The notes under the pieces were generated by a model. The model worked only from the letters and a program-made list of their open reading frames with translations. It was not told the origin of the DNA and did not search any database. From Homoserinimonas sp. OAct 916 (GTDB lineage: Bacteria > Actinomycetota > Actinomycetes > Actinomycetales > Microbacteriaceae), in NCBI RefSeq assembly GCF_003260275.1, contig NZ_QJHB01000009.1:1-64000 (forward strand): a stretch of 64,000 bases of DNA, read 5' to 3'. How positions within the stretch are numbered: the first letter of the stretch is position 1; each line of letters begins with the position of its first letter. Shown here piece by piece: positions 1 to 8,887 of the stretch. A program made the position numbers and the translations under genes.

Positions 1-60
1 GCCCTGGCGAAGAAGCCCGCCGCGGTCAAACCAGCCGTGAACCAGGCCTTCGTTCGGTGA
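1..60 (+). CDS. C-terminal end of an unidentified gene (partial)
   Basis: The first 19 codons of the window form an open frame ending in TGA at 58-60. The peptide ends in KPAAVKPAVNQAFVR and is rich in Ala, Lys, Pro and Val, like the tails of many actinobacterial proteins. The gene continues upstream of the window, so its product cannot be named. Only the open frame, the composition and the plausible stop support it. Confidence 0.35.
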   Translation, partial: ALAKKPAAVKPAVNQAFVR

Positions 61-66
61 CCCCTC

Positions 67-124
67 CGGAGGTTTCCATTTGAGGCAATGAATAACCTTC
101 CCGGAGGTATTGACATGAGGCAAT
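67..124. repeat. Two direct repeats of about 23 bp upstream of the metal transporter gene
   Basis: Copies at 67-89 and 102-124 both begin CGGAGGT and end GAGGCAAT, with 18 of 23 positions identical and a period of 35 bp. They lie between the preceding gene and the transporter gene. A tandem operator is possible, but no regulator is known. Confidence 0.4.
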
Positions 125-230
125 AGGACACTCACGGCCAGCACCCAGAGCGGTCGTGCCTACTCGGGCCGCAGATCGCAGGAAGCCTTGAGCCCCGCGG
201 CGAACAGCCCGCTCGGACAGAGGTGGGATC

Positions 231-255
231 GGGTCAACCCTGTCAGACTTGACCC
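231..255. promoter_or_regulatory. Inverted repeat next to the transporter start codon
   Basis: GGGTCAA at 231-237 and TTGACCC at 249-255 form a perfect 7-bp inverted repeat with an 11-nt spacer, ending one base before the GTG at 257. The position suits an operator if translation starts at 257, but not if it starts at TTG 188. This is inferred from symmetry alone. Confidence 0.3.
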
Positions 256-256
256 T

Positions 257-1465
257 GTGACCCACCACTCTGCTCCACCTGCCGACGACCCGCGAGCGTC
301 TGCGTCATCTGCCCCCACGGCAGCCGACATCGCCCGGTGGAAGCTGTATCTGGCGGATGAACGCGCAGAGGCTGCGGTCTACCGCGACCTCGCCCAGCGG
401 CGTGCCGGTGAGGAGCGTGAGATCCTGCTGGCACTCGCCGAGGCCGAGGGCCGGCATGCGGCCCACTGGGAGACCCTGCTCGGCGAAGACGCCGCCGGGG
501 TGACGAAGCCGCGCCTGCGCAGTCGTGTGCTGGGTTTCTTCACCCGCCAGTTCGGCTCGGTGTTCGTGTTGGCGCTCGCACAGCGGGCCGAGGCGCGCTC
601 GCCGTACAGCCGGGATCATGATGCCACGCAGTCGATGGCCGCCGACGAACGCATCCATGAGGAGGTCGTGCGCGGCCTTGCTGCGCGCGGGCGCAACCGG
701 CTCTCCGGCTCGTTCCGGGCTGCTGTGTTCGGAATGAACGACGGTCTGGTCTCCAACCTCGCGCTGATGCTCGGGGTGGGCGCAACCGGGGTTCCCACTG
801 GTGCCGTCCTCATCGCAGGGCTTGCCGGGTTGCTGGCCGGTGCTCTCTCGATGGGGGCAGGCGAATACGTGTCGGTGCGCTCCCAGCGTGAACTGCTGGA
901 GGCATCGAGCCCCAACAGCGACACCAGCACCGCATACCCCCACCTCGACGTCAACGCGAACGAACTCGCGCTGGTCTACCGCGCCCGCGGCATGAGCGCC
1001 GATGAGGCCACCGCCCAGGCGAACGCCGTACTGCGCGGCCACAGCATTGATCCAGGCAGCATGGATCCAGGCAGCATGGATCCAGGCAGCATGGATCCGC
1101 ACAGCGCGGATCCGCACGCCAGGAGCGCGGCCGGGGGAGCGTTGGCAGCGGCGCAGGCCGAGGAACCCACCGATGAGCACGAGACGATCGGAACCGCTTT
1201 CGGTGCCGCCATGGCGAGTTTCTGGTTCTTTGCCTCCGGCGCGATCATCCCGGTTCTGCCCTACCTGTTCGGAATGGAGGGCATCCCGGCGCAACTGGTC
1301 GCGACCGGGCTGGTGGGGATCGCCCTGTTGGTCACCGGCGCGGTCGTCGGCCTGCTCTCTGGCGGCCCACCGCTCAGGCGCGCCCTTCGCCAACTCACGA
1401 TCGGGTTCGGGGCGGCCGCCGTGACCTGGCTGCTCGGGCTGGTGCTCGGCCGAACCATCGGCTGA
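257..1465 (+). CDS. Ferritin-like / VIT1 (CCC1) family Fe2+/Mn2+ transporter
   Basis: The N-terminal part (helices around WKLYLADERAEAAVYRDLA and the DERIHEEVV region) looks like the ferritin-like domain fused to VIT1 proteins in bacteria. The rest matches the VIT1/CCC1 family, with the FGMNDGLVSNLALMLG segment and MGAGEYVSVRSQ after the first membrane helices, and two or three hydrophobic helices at the C terminus. The family moves divalent iron or manganese across membranes. The frame is open from a TTG at 188, but the AGGAAG there lies only 2 nt from that codon, so GTG 257 is preferred; a start at 188 would add 23 residues. A variable MDPGS repeat (1034-1123) sits in the cytoplasmic loop between the helix groups. 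The gene stands alone and converges on the hydrolase gene. Confidence 0.85.
   Translation: MTHHSAPPADDPRASASSAPTAADIARWKLYLADERAEAAVYRDLAQRRAGEEREILLALAEAEGRHAAHWETLLGEDAAGVTKPRLRSRVLGFFTRQFGSVFVLALAQRAEARSPYSRDHDATQSMAADERIHEEVVRGLAARGRNRLSGSFRAAVFGMNDGLVSNLALMLGVGATGVPTGAVLIAGLAGLLAGALSMGAGEYVSVRSQRELLEASSPNSDTSTAYPHLDVNANELALVYRARGMSADEATAQANAVLRGHSIDPGSMDPGSMDPGSMDPHSADPHARSAAGGALAAAQAEEPTDEHETIGTAFGAAMASFWFFASGAIIPVLPYLFGMEGIPAQLVATGLVGIALLVTGAVVGLLSGGPPLRRALRQLTIGFGAAAVTWLLGLVLGRTIG
1034..1123. repeat. 15-bp tandem repeat inside the VIT1 gene
   Basis: Three identical GATCCAGGCAGCATG units (1049-1093) are followed by two diverged units (1094-1123) and preceded by one weak unit. They encode MDPGS-type pentapeptides. 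The 15-bp unit keeps the reading frame, so copy-number change alters loop length without breaking the protein. Confidence 0.9.
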
Positions 1466-1515
1466 CGACCCCGATCGCTGCGGCTCAGCCCGCAAGCTCC
1501 GTGAGTGAGAGAATT

Positions 1516-1549
1516 CGTGCCTTCCCATCCGAGGCGAAGGCACTTGTCT
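1516..1549. terminator. Possible terminator between convergent genes
   Basis: GTGCCTTC at 1517-1524 pairs with GAAGGCAC at 1536-1543, followed by TTGTCT. It lies between the convergent transporter and hydrolase genes and could end either transcript. The stem is only 8 bp and the T-tract is poor. Confidence 0.35.
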
Positions 1550-1612
1550 GCTCATTCAGTGAAACCCGGGTGGGGCAAGGGGGATGAAAGAAAGGGGACA
1601 GGCAGGGGGGCG

Positions 1613-3166
1613 TCAGCACATGGGGTCGGTGGCCGGCACCTCGCCGCGCAGCAGGAAGTTGTCGACGGTGTCGTTCACGCACTTGTTCGACTTGTTGTAG
1701 GCCGTGTGCCCCTCACCGTGATAGGTGAGCAGGTGCCCGTTCTCGAGTTGCTTGGCCAGGTTCTGCGCCCACACGTACGGGGTGGCCGGATCGCCCGTGG
1801 TGCCGACCACCAGTATCGGCGGGGAGCCCGCAGCCTGGATCGGTGCCCGGGTACCGGTGAACTTCGCCGGCCAGACCGAGCAGAGAATGTCGCCGTAGGA
1901 CATGTACTTGCCGATCACCGGGGCCGCCTGCTCCAATTCGGCTGCTTCTGCGCGCATGCGCTCGACAGCAGCGTCGTAGGCGTAGTCGGTGCAGTTGATC
2001 GCAATGAACGCCTCGGTGGAGTTGTCTTTATAGGTTCCGTCGGCGTTGCGCCCGTTGTAACCGTCGGCGAACTGGAAAGCGACCGAGGCGTCTCCCTGCA
2101 TGACCGAGGCGAACATGGCGCTCAGGTACTCCCACGAGGTGGCGTCGTAGAGCGGGTAGATGATCGCCGTGACGAGGGTGTCGGCGCCCAACTGCCGGCC
2201 GTCGGCGTTGCGGATCGGGCTCGCATCGACCGCAGCCAATAGCGCCGAGATCTTCGCCATTGCGGTGTCGACGGTGCCGGAGAACGGGCACGAGGTGCGG
2301 GTGAGACAGTCGGTGAGGTACGCCTTGAGGGCGTTCTCGAAGCCGACCGCCTGGGTGCGGGTCACCTCGAAGTTGGTGGTCGACGGATCGATCGCGCCGT
2401 CGAGAACGAGACGACCGGCCTTCGCGGGCTCCAATCCGGCAAAGGTCGCACCGAGGAATGTGCCGTAGGAATAGCCGAGATAATGCAACTCGCTGTCACC
2501 CAGCACGGCGCGCAGCAGGTCGAGGTCGTGTGCCGCGCTGACCGTGTCGACGTGCTGCAGAAGGTCGCCCGAGTTCTGCTCACAGGCATCCGCGAACTCC
2601 TGGCTCGAGTTGGTCTGCTCGGTGATCCACGCGTCGGATCCCCGCTCCGCCGTGGACAGGCCGTAGAGGAAGTCGTCCATCTTCTTGGGTCCGTAACAGG
2701 TGACGGCGGTGGAGCGGCCGACACCGCGCGGGTCGAAGCCCACCACGTCGTACTGCTTCTGCAGCGCGGCGTCGGTGGCGTAGTCGACCGAGTCGAGCAC
2801 GAAGTCGTACCCTGACCCACCGGGCCCACCCGGGTTGACCAGCAGTGACCCGATGCGGTTCTTGCCGGTGGCCGGCTTCCGAACCACCGCCAACTCGACC
2901 TTGTCGGCCGAAGGCTTCGCCCAGTCGAGCGGGGCCATCACCGTGGTGCACTGCATCCTCTTGCCGCAGTCTGACCACGACAGTTTCTGGTGGTAGAACG
3001 GCGTCAACTCGGCGGAGACATTCTCACCGGTCGGCGTCGACGGCACTGTGCCGGTGCCGATACCCACACCCGGCGGGGCAAATGTCGTGCAGCCTGAGGC
3101 GATCACGGCCACGGCTGCGAGCAGCGCAACCAAACCGAAGCGGCGGGGACGGGGCATGCGGGGCAT
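1613..3166 (-). CDS. Secreted alpha/beta-hydrolase lipoprotein, tripeptidyl-aminopeptidase (TAP/SlpE) family
   Basis: A 517-residue protein with a lipoprotein signal peptide: basic start, hydrophobic core and lipobox VIASGC with Cys at about residue 26. The hydrolase fold shows the oxyanion segment NPGGPGGSG, the nucleophile elbow GYSYGTF, and a C-terminal TAP-like region with the acid in GDPATPY and the histidine in GEGHTAY. Homologues remove N-terminal tripeptides or hydrolyse related substrates outside the membrane. Its ATG overlaps the holB stop by one base (TGATG), so it is the last gene of the topA-tmk-holB operon. A second ATG three codons in (3157) is an alternative start. Exact substrate specificity cannot be read from the sequence. 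Confidence 0.88.
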   Translation of the reverse strand: MPRMPRPRRFGLVALLAAVAVIASGCTTFAPPGVGIGTGTVPSTPTGENVSAELTPFYHQKLSWSDCGKRMQCTTVMAPLDWAKPSADKVELAVVRKPATGKNRIGSLLVNPGGPGGSGYDFVLDSVDYATDAALQKQYDVVGFDPRGVGRSTAVTCYGPKKMDDFLYGLSTAERGSDAWITEQTNSSQEFADACEQNSGDLLQHVDTVSAAHDLDLLRAVLGDSELHYLGYSYGTFLGATFAGLEPAKAGRLVLDGAIDPSTTNFEVTRTQAVGFENALKAYLTDCLTRTSCPFSGTVDTAMAKISALLAAVDASPIRNADGRQLGADTLVTAIIYPLYDATSWEYLSAMFASVMQGDASVAFQFADGYNGRNADGTYKDNSTEAFIAINCTDYAYDAAVERMRAEAAELEQAAPVIGKYMSYGDILCSVWPAKFTGTRAPIQAAGSPPILVVGTTGDPATPYVWAQNLAKQLENGHLLTYHGEGHTAYNKSNKCVNDTVDNFLLRGEVPATDPMC

Positions 3167-4353
3167 CAGCCCTCCTTCTGAACGGCTGTGACGAGCATTG
3201 ATTCGAGTGCGAGTGCGGGGGCGACGTTGGCACCGATGCGTGCGCGGGCGAGAGCGATCGCGTCCATGGTCGCGAGGGTGGCTGAGGGGGTGGATGCCGA
3301 TGCGGCCGACCTCACGTCTGAGTCGAGTTCGGTATTGACGAGGTCGCCGCCAGATCCCAGTTGCACCTTCATCACGTCACGGTACAGGGAGAGCAGGTCG
3401 ACCAGAATGCGGTCGATCCCGTCGCGCAGGCTTCTGGTGGCCCTTCGTTTCTGGTCTTCTTCCAACTGTCGGATGTGCGAGCGCAGCGCCATGGGAACGG
3501 CAGCGCCCGGTTCCACGCCCAGCGAGCGCAGGGTGTGTTCGCGTTCTTCGGCATCGCGCTCGGCGGTGATCGCCTTCGCATCGTCGCCGGCGATCTGCAA
3601 CAGGCGGGCGGCCCCGATCACCGCATCAGACACACTGCGCAGGTCAAGGGCGATCCGCAGGGTTTCTGCGCGTCGGTCACGCGCCTCGGGGTTGGTGGCC
3701 AGTCGCAACGCCATGCCGATGTGGCTCTGGGCCTCGCGGGCGGAACGCAGGGCGGTCTGCTCGTCGACGTCGACGCGGCGAAGAATGAGCTCGGCCACGT
3801 CGGCCACGTCGGGCACGCGCAGGCGAACGGTGCGCACCCGGGAGCGGATGGTCGGAAGGAGGTCTGCGGCACTGGGGGCGCAGAGTATCCAGACGGTGCG
3901 CGGCGGCGGTTCCTCCAGCACCTTCAGCAGCAGGTTCGAGGTGCGTTCGGTCATGCGGTCGGCGTCTTCGACCACCATCACCCGGTAGCGGCCGACTGAT
4001 GGCGAGAACTGGGCGCTGGTCACCAGGCGGCGCACCTCATCGATGGTGATGATCACCCGGTCGGTGGCGAGTGCCGCCAGGTCGGGGTGGGTGCGGGCGG
4101 CCACCTGCTGGCAGTGCGGGCAGACACCGCAACCGGCGTCCGGGCAGAGCAGTGCCGCCGCGAACGCGTAGGCGAGGTTGGAGCGCCCCGAGCCGGGGGG
4201 GCCGGTGATCAGCCAGGAGTGGGTCATCGAACTGCGAACGGATGCCTCGTCGCCGCGGGGCTCGGCACTTTCCCCGGCCGAGGGCACAGTGGCCGCCGCC
4301 CGAAACACGGCGATCGCGTCGGACTGTCCCGCCAGATCGTCCCACACAGTCAT
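3166..4353 (-). CDS. holB: DNA polymerase III subunit delta'
   Basis: A 395-residue clamp-loader ATPase-type protein. It has the P-loop-like GPPGSGRSNLAYAF, a zinc-binding cluster CPDAGCGVCPHCQQ, the VVEDADRM Walker B region and the EEPPPRTVWILC sensor region, all as in delta'/gamma subunits. The protein is part of the sliding-clamp loader at the replication fork. The P-loop reads SGRSN rather than GKT, consistent with delta' usually not hydrolysing ATP. It follows tmk by about 70 bp in the same direction, the standard actinobacterial tmk-holB pairing. The C-terminal part after the AAA+ core is long and helical, which is common in this phylum. Confidence 0.93.
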   Translation of the reverse strand: MTVWDDLAGQSDAIAVFRAAATVPSAGESAEPRGDEASVRSSMTHSWLITGPPGSGRSNLAYAFAAALLCPDAGCGVCPHCQQVAARTHPDLAALATDRVIITIDEVRRLVTSAQFSPSVGRYRVMVVEDADRMTERTSNLLLKVLEEPPPRTVWILCAPSAADLLPTIRSRVRTVRLRVPDVADVAELILRRVDVDEQTALRSAREAQSHIGMALRLATNPEARDRRAETLRIALDLRSVSDAVIGAARLLQIAGDDAKAITAERDAEEREHTLRSLGVEPGAAVPMALRSHIRQLEEDQKRRATRSLRDGIDRILVDLLSLYRDVMKVQLGSGGDLVNTELDSDVRSAASASTPSATLATMDAIALARARIGANVAPALALESMLVTAVQKEG

Positions 4354-4422
4354 GCGCCTAACCTACCGTGCGAAAGGGGACTCTGACTGAGTGTGGGGTG
4401 ACCGATGCACACGTGATATCTG

Positions 4423-5046
4423 TCAGAGCAACGGCTCGACCCGGGCGCGGATTGCCGCGGCAATCGCGGCCGGTTCATCGGACGCATCCAACACGATGAA
4501 ACGCTCCGGTTCGGCCGCAGCCAGCGCCAGGTAGGCGTCGCGCACCCGGCCGTGGAAATCCAGCTTCTCGGCCTCGAGCCGGTCATACCGGGTGCGGGCC
4601 CCGTCGAGGCGGGTGCGGGCGGAGGCCGGGTCGAGATCGAGCAGGATGGTGACATCCGGCAGCAGTCCCTCGCTTGCCCAGAGGGAAAGATCGCGCACCT
4701 GAACGGCATCGAGCACGCGCCCGGCGCCCTGGTACGCGACGGAGGAGTCGAGGTAGCGGTCCTGGACGACGACCTGGCCGTCGGCCAGCGCTGGTCGCAC
4801 CTTTGTCTTGATGTGGTGCGCCCGGTCGGCGGCGTACAGCAGGGCCTCCGCTCGGGGCGCGATGTCTCCGCGGTGGTGCAGCACGATCTCACGGATCTCG
4901 TCGCCCACCTCGGTGCCACCGGGCTCCCTGGTGCGCACCACCGAGCGGCCGCGGGTGACCAACCATTCGGTGAGCAGTTCGGCCTGGGTGGTCTTGCCGG
5001 AGCCGTCGCCGCCCTCGAGGGTGATGAACAGCCCGCGCGAGCCCAC
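4423..5046 (-). CDS. tmk: Thymidylate kinase (dTMP kinase)
   Basis: A 207-residue protein phosphorylating dTMP to dTDP for DNA synthesis. It starts with the P-loop FITLEGGDGSGKTTQ, carries the DR(Y/H) motif in QDRYLDSSVAYQG, and has RTREPGGTEVGD for dTMP binding, all in the family order. The length is typical. Translation starts at GTG 5046, three bases after the topA stop codon, so the two genes are almost certainly cotranscribed and coupled. Confidence 0.96.
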   Translation of the reverse strand: MGSRGLFITLEGGDGSGKTTQAELLTEWLVTRGRSVVRTREPGGTEVGDEIREIVLHHRGDIAPRAEALLYAADRAHHIKTKVRPALADGQVVVQDRYLDSSVAYQGAGRVLDAVQVRDLSLWASEGLLPDVTILLDLDPASARTRLDGARTRYDRLEAEKLDFHGRVRDAYLALAAAEPERFIVLDASDEPAAIAAAIRARVEPLL

Positions 5047-5049
5047 CGC

Positions 5050-7956
5050 CTAGCCTTCGCTCGACGTGCTCGGCAGCCCGGACTTCCCAGCCGGCGTGCG
5101 TGCGGCCGCTTTCTTCACGACGGTAGTGGCGCCGGTCTTCGTGGCTGCAGGCTTTTTCGCCGCCGGCTTCTTGGCCGCGGGTTTCTTCACGGCCAGCTTC
5201 TTGGCGGGTGCCTTTTTCGCCGGTGCCTTCTTCACGACCGGCCCCTTGGCCCGCTTATCGGCCAGCAGCTGCACCGCGCGATCGAAGTCGATGTCATCGA
5301 TCGATTCGCTCTTCGGAATGGTCGCGTTGGTGATCCCATCGGTCACATAGGCGCCGAACCGGCCGTCCTTGATCAGGATCGGCTTGCCCGACTCCGGATC
5401 CTCCTCGAACTCCTTCAGATGGCTGGCCGCACGACGGGCCCCATACTTCGGCTGCGCGAACAGTTCCAGAGCCCCGGCCAGGTCGATGTCGAAGATCATC
5501 TCCTCACTGGTCATCGACCGGCTGTCTGTGCCCTTCTTCAGGTACGGCCCGAACTTGCCGTTGTAGGCCAGGATCGGCTCGCCCGACTCCGGGTCGACCC
5601 CGACCTCGCGAGGCAACGACAGCAGTTTCAGCGCCGTGTCCAGGTCGATCGTCGCCAGATCCATCGATTTGAAGACCGACGCCGTGCGCGGCTTCACGGC
5701 CGCGGCTTTCGCCGTTTTCTTCGGCTTGGCGGCGGTGGCTGCCTCGGTCACCTCTCCTGTGGCCGGGTTCACCGCGCCCACCTCGGCCACGGCCTCCACC
5801 GGCGGATCGATCTCGGTCACGTAGGGGCCGAACCGGCCGTCCTTTGCGACAATGTTCTTGCCGTTCTCGGGGTTGACGCCGATCACACGATCGGTGACCA
5901 CGGGAGCATCCACGAGTTCTTGGGCCTTCGCAGGCGTGAGCTCGTCCGGCGCCAGGTTCTGCGGCACGTTGATGCGCCGCGGCTTGGCCGGTTCTCCATC
6001 GGCGGTGGGGGCCGCATCCGGATCCGGCACCTCCAGGTACGGCCCGAACTTGCCGATGCGCAGGGTGATGTCATCGGTGATCTGGATCGAGTTGATGCTG
6101 CGTGCGTCGATCTCGCCGAGGTTGTCGATCACCTGGCGGAGGCCACGGTTCTCCTCGTCGCCGAAGTAGAACTCGGTCAGCCAGTGCACCCGGTCGGTCT
6201 CGCCACCGGCGATGCGGTCGAGGTCGGCCTCCATCTCGGCGGTGAAGTCGTACTCGACCAGATCGGCGAAGTGCTGCTCGAGCAGGCGCACCACCGAGAA
6301 GGCGATCCAGTTCGGAACCAGGGCGGTGCCGCGCGGAGAGACATAGCCGCGGTCGATGATGGTCGAGATGATCGCGGTGTACGTCGAGGGGCGGCCGATG
6401 CCGAGCTCTTCGAGCGCCTTTATCAGGCTCGCCTCCGTGTAGCGCGGTGGCGGCGAGGTCTCGTGACCCTTGGCCTCGACCTCGTCGAAGGTGAGTTTCT
6501 GGCCCTCGGTGAGGGAGGGCAGTTTGGCGTCGGCTGATTCGGCCGGCGCGTGCCGCTCCTCGTCGCGACCCTCTTCATAGGCGTACAGGAACCCGCGGAA
6601 CGTGATCACGGTGCCGCTGGCGGTGAACTCGGCGCGTGTTTCTGGCTCTGCACCGGATGCCGCAGCCACCGCCTCGATCGTGACAGTCGCCGTCGATCCC
6701 TTCGCGTCGGCCATCTGCGAGGCGACGGTGCGCTTCCAGATCAGCTCGTACAGTTTCAGGTCATTGCCGCGCAGCACGGAACTGAGCTCCTTGGGCGTGC
6801 GGAACGTGTCTCCGGCGGGGCGGATCGCCTCGTGGGCCTCCTGCGCGCTCTTGTTCTTGCCGGAGTACAGGCGCGGCTTGTCCGGTACCGTTTCTGCACC
6901 GTACAGGCTGGCTGCCTGGGAGCGGGCGGCCGAGATCGCCTGCTGCGACAGCGACGGGGAGTCGGTTCGCATATAGGTGATGTACCCGTTCTCATACAGC
7001 GACTGGGCGACGCTCATCGTCTGCCGGGAGGTGAAGCGCAGCTTGCGCGCCGCCTCCTGCTGCATCGTCGACGTGGTGAACGGGGCGGCGGGGCGCCTGG
7101 AGTACGGCTTCGACTCCAGTTTCGACACCGTGACCAGGGCATTGTCGGCGGTGAGGCGGGCGGCCAGCGCCGTGGCGGCCTCCTCGCCCAGAACCGCGGC
7201 CTTCGACTTCAGTGCGCCGGAGTCATCGAAGTCACGACCTGAGGCGATGCGCTCGCCGTCGAGGCGCACCAGGCGGGCCGAGAACGGGAGGCCGGCGTCG
7301 GCATCCTCGGCGGTCTGGGGGTTGACGATGGCGGTGAGGTCCCAGTATCCGGCTGCGACAAACGCCAGTCGTTCGCGCTCACGATCCACGACCAGACGGG
7401 TGGCTGCCGACTGCACGCGCCCGGCGCTCAGCCCCGGGCCGACCTTGCGCCAGAGAACGGGGGAGATCTCGAAACCGTAGAGCCTGTCGAGAATGCGGCG
7501 GGTCTCCTGGGCGTCGACCAACGCCTGGTTGATCTCGCGGGTGTTGTCCCTGGCGTGCTGGATCGCTTCTTTGGTGATCTCGTGGAACACCATGCGGTGC
7601 ACAGGCACCTTGGGCTTGAGCACCTGCAGCAGGTGCCAGGCAATGGCCTCGCCCTCGCGGTCCTCATCTGTGGCCAGATAGAGCTCGTCTGCCGTTGTGA
7701 GCGCCTTCTTGAGCTCGGCGACCGTCTTCTTCTTCGCCGTGGAGACGACATAGTACGGTTCGAAGCCGTTATCGACGTCGACCGAGAACTTGCCGAGCGA
7801 ACCCTTCTTCAGCTCTGCCGGAAGGTTCTTCGGCTCCACCAGGTCGCGGATGTGCCCGACCGATGCCAGCACCTCATAGCCGTCGCCGAGGTATTGGGCA
7901 ATCGTCTTCGCCTTTGCCGGCGACTCGACGATAACCAGCTTCTTGGTGCTGGACAT
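5050..7956 (-). CDS. topA: DNA topoisomerase I (type IA)
   Basis: A 968-residue enzyme that relaxes negative supercoils. The TOPRIM domain has VIVESPAKAKTI with Glu11 and ATDEDREGE (Asp97, Asp99). The active-site tyrosine is Tyr328 in YITYMRTDS. The C-terminal half has the repeated FGPY(L/V)-containing modules of actinobacterial enzymes in place of zinc fingers, then a strongly basic tail of KKPAA and KKAPA repeats that probably binds DNA nonspecifically. An excellent SD (AGAGGAGA, about 5 nt upstream) supports the ATG at 7956. It is the first gene of the operon with tmk, holB and the hydrolase gene. Confidence 0.97.
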   Translation of the reverse strand: MSSTKKLVIVESPAKAKTIAQYLGDGYEVLASVGHIRDLVEPKNLPAELKKGSLGKFSVDVDNGFEPYYVVSTAKKKTVAELKKALTTADELYLATDEDREGEAIAWHLLQVLKPKVPVHRMVFHEITKEAIQHARDNTREINQALVDAQETRRILDRLYGFEISPVLWRKVGPGLSAGRVQSAATRLVVDRERERLAFVAAGYWDLTAIVNPQTAEDADAGLPFSARLVRLDGERIASGRDFDDSGALKSKAAVLGEEAATALAARLTADNALVTVSKLESKPYSRRPAAPFTTSTMQQEAARKLRFTSRQTMSVAQSLYENGYITYMRTDSPSLSQQAISAARSQAASLYGAETVPDKPRLYSGKNKSAQEAHEAIRPAGDTFRTPKELSSVLRGNDLKLYELIWKRTVASQMADAKGSTATVTIEAVAAASGAEPETRAEFTASGTVITFRGFLYAYEEGRDEERHAPAESADAKLPSLTEGQKLTFDEVEAKGHETSPPPRYTEASLIKALEELGIGRPSTYTAIISTIIDRGYVSPRGTALVPNWIAFSVVRLLEQHFADLVEYDFTAEMEADLDRIAGGETDRVHWLTEFYFGDEENRGLRQVIDNLGEIDARSINSIQITDDITLRIGKFGPYLEVPDPDAAPTADGEPAKPRRINVPQNLAPDELTPAKAQELVDAPVVTDRVIGVNPENGKNIVAKDGRFGPYVTEIDPPVEAVAEVGAVNPATGEVTEAATAAKPKKTAKAAAVKPRTASVFKSMDLATIDLDTALKLLSLPREVGVDPESGEPILAYNGKFGPYLKKGTDSRSMTSEEMIFDIDLAGALELFAQPKYGARRAASHLKEFEEDPESGKPILIKDGRFGAYVTDGITNATIPKSESIDDIDFDRAVQLLADKRAKGPVVKKAPAKKAPAKKLAVKKPAAKKPAAKKPAATKTGATTVVKKAAARTPAGKSGLPSTSSEG

Positions 7957-8251
7957 GTTCTCCTCTTTATTGCTTTTATTGCTGAAATCTGAAGTCGGTG
8001 TGATTCAAGAAATGTGAAGGACGGGGAAACCGTGGGTGCCGCGCTCCGCGCTCTGGGGCATCGGTGATGCTCGCCTGACACGATACACAATTGGTGAGAG
8101 TACACCCCCGACGTTCGCACGGGGCGAATTGCCAGGTTGCCCGGTTGCCCGGTTGCCCGGGGCGGCAACGGTAACCGTCAGGCACACCCTACACATCTTG
8201 GCCGCGACATGACCCAGTCGTTCTGAGTTGCCGGCGTATTGTCCCGTCTGC
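7957..8251. other. Divergent intergenic region with a short tandem repeat
   Basis: About 300 bp between topA (minus) and a small plus-strand gene. It holds three full copies of GGTTGCCC (8135-8158). The topA SD lies at its left end. No open frame with coding character or RNA gene is apparent. Confidence 0.5.
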
Positions 8252-8280
8252 TTGGCAGGTGAATCCCCAGCGTTCACAAT
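8252..8280 (+). promoter_or_regulatory. Sigma-A-type promoter giving a leaderless mRNA
   Basis: A -35 box TTGGCA (8252-8257), a 17-nt spacer and a -10 box CACAAT (8275-8280) are followed by six bases and then ATG 8287. Transcription would begin at or next to the start codon. No SD is present, which agrees with leaderless translation. Confidence 0.6.
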
Positions 8281-8286
8281 GGCTTT

Positions 8287-8541
8287 ATGACCCCACCAGC
8301 ACGCGCGAGCTATTCGGCGAAATTCATCGATGGGCCCCTCGAGGGCAAGACCATGCGTGTCGACTTTCTCGAATCAGGTGATCCTCAGCCGAGGTTGGAG
8401 ATTGCGGCCGACTCCGACGAGAAATCGACGAAGCGTTTTGTCTACACCCGCGGATCCGGCATCGAGTTCGACGAGAGCCAACCCGGCCGGGAGCAGCCGA
8501 GCGCCGTGGACTACAGGTACGTGGAAGTCTTGGCCGAGTGA
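8287..8541 (+). CDS. Small uncharacterised protein (84 aa)
   Basis: An acidic 84-residue protein without signal peptide or membrane helix, starting MTPPARASYSAKFIDGPLEG and containing PLEGKTMRVDF and VDYRYVEVLAE. It resembles short conserved actinobacterial proteins of unknown function, but I cannot assign a family. The evidence that it is real is the well-spaced promoter just upstream and the clean start exactly where a leaderless transcript should begin. It is monocistronic and divergent from topA. Confidence 0.6.
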   Translation: MTPPARASYSAKFIDGPLEGKTMRVDFLESGDPQPRLEIAADSDEKSTKRFVYTRGSGIEFDESQPGREQPSAVDYRYVEVLAE

Positions 8542-8657
8542 TCTGTGCGCCGGTGCCGGCATCGGGGCGGCGGTGGCTTCGATGTCTGCGCCGGTGCCTG
8601 CGCCAGGCGACGAAGTTGATCAAGCCCATGTAGACCGCGGTGCCGGCGCCAGCCCCT

Positions 8658-8762
8658 CAGCCTAAGAATCGCGCCACCAAGAACGCTTCGCGCCGGTTCG
8701 AACCGGGGCGAAGTGTGCCAACTGGCGCGCGGAGGACGTTATGCCGCGAGGCTGAGGTGACG
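8658..8762. repeat. Palindrome-centred repeat, copy A
   Basis: About 105 bp, roughly 80-85% identical to copy B 230 bp downstream. The core CGCCGGTTCGAACCGGGGCG is palindromic, and the flanks TTCGCG / GGCGAAGTGT extend the symmetry to about 55 bp with mismatches. Related cores occur at 16046 and 26414. Confidence 0.8.
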
Positions 8763-8887
8763 AGTCGAACGGGCAGGTCCGCGGGCGACGGTAGAGATAC
8801 CCACTCAACCTAGGGCGTGCATGACAAGGATGCGGCTGGCGGCCGCGACAGCACTCCGAGGCCAGGGAATCCGGGGCGCCAGGGCAT

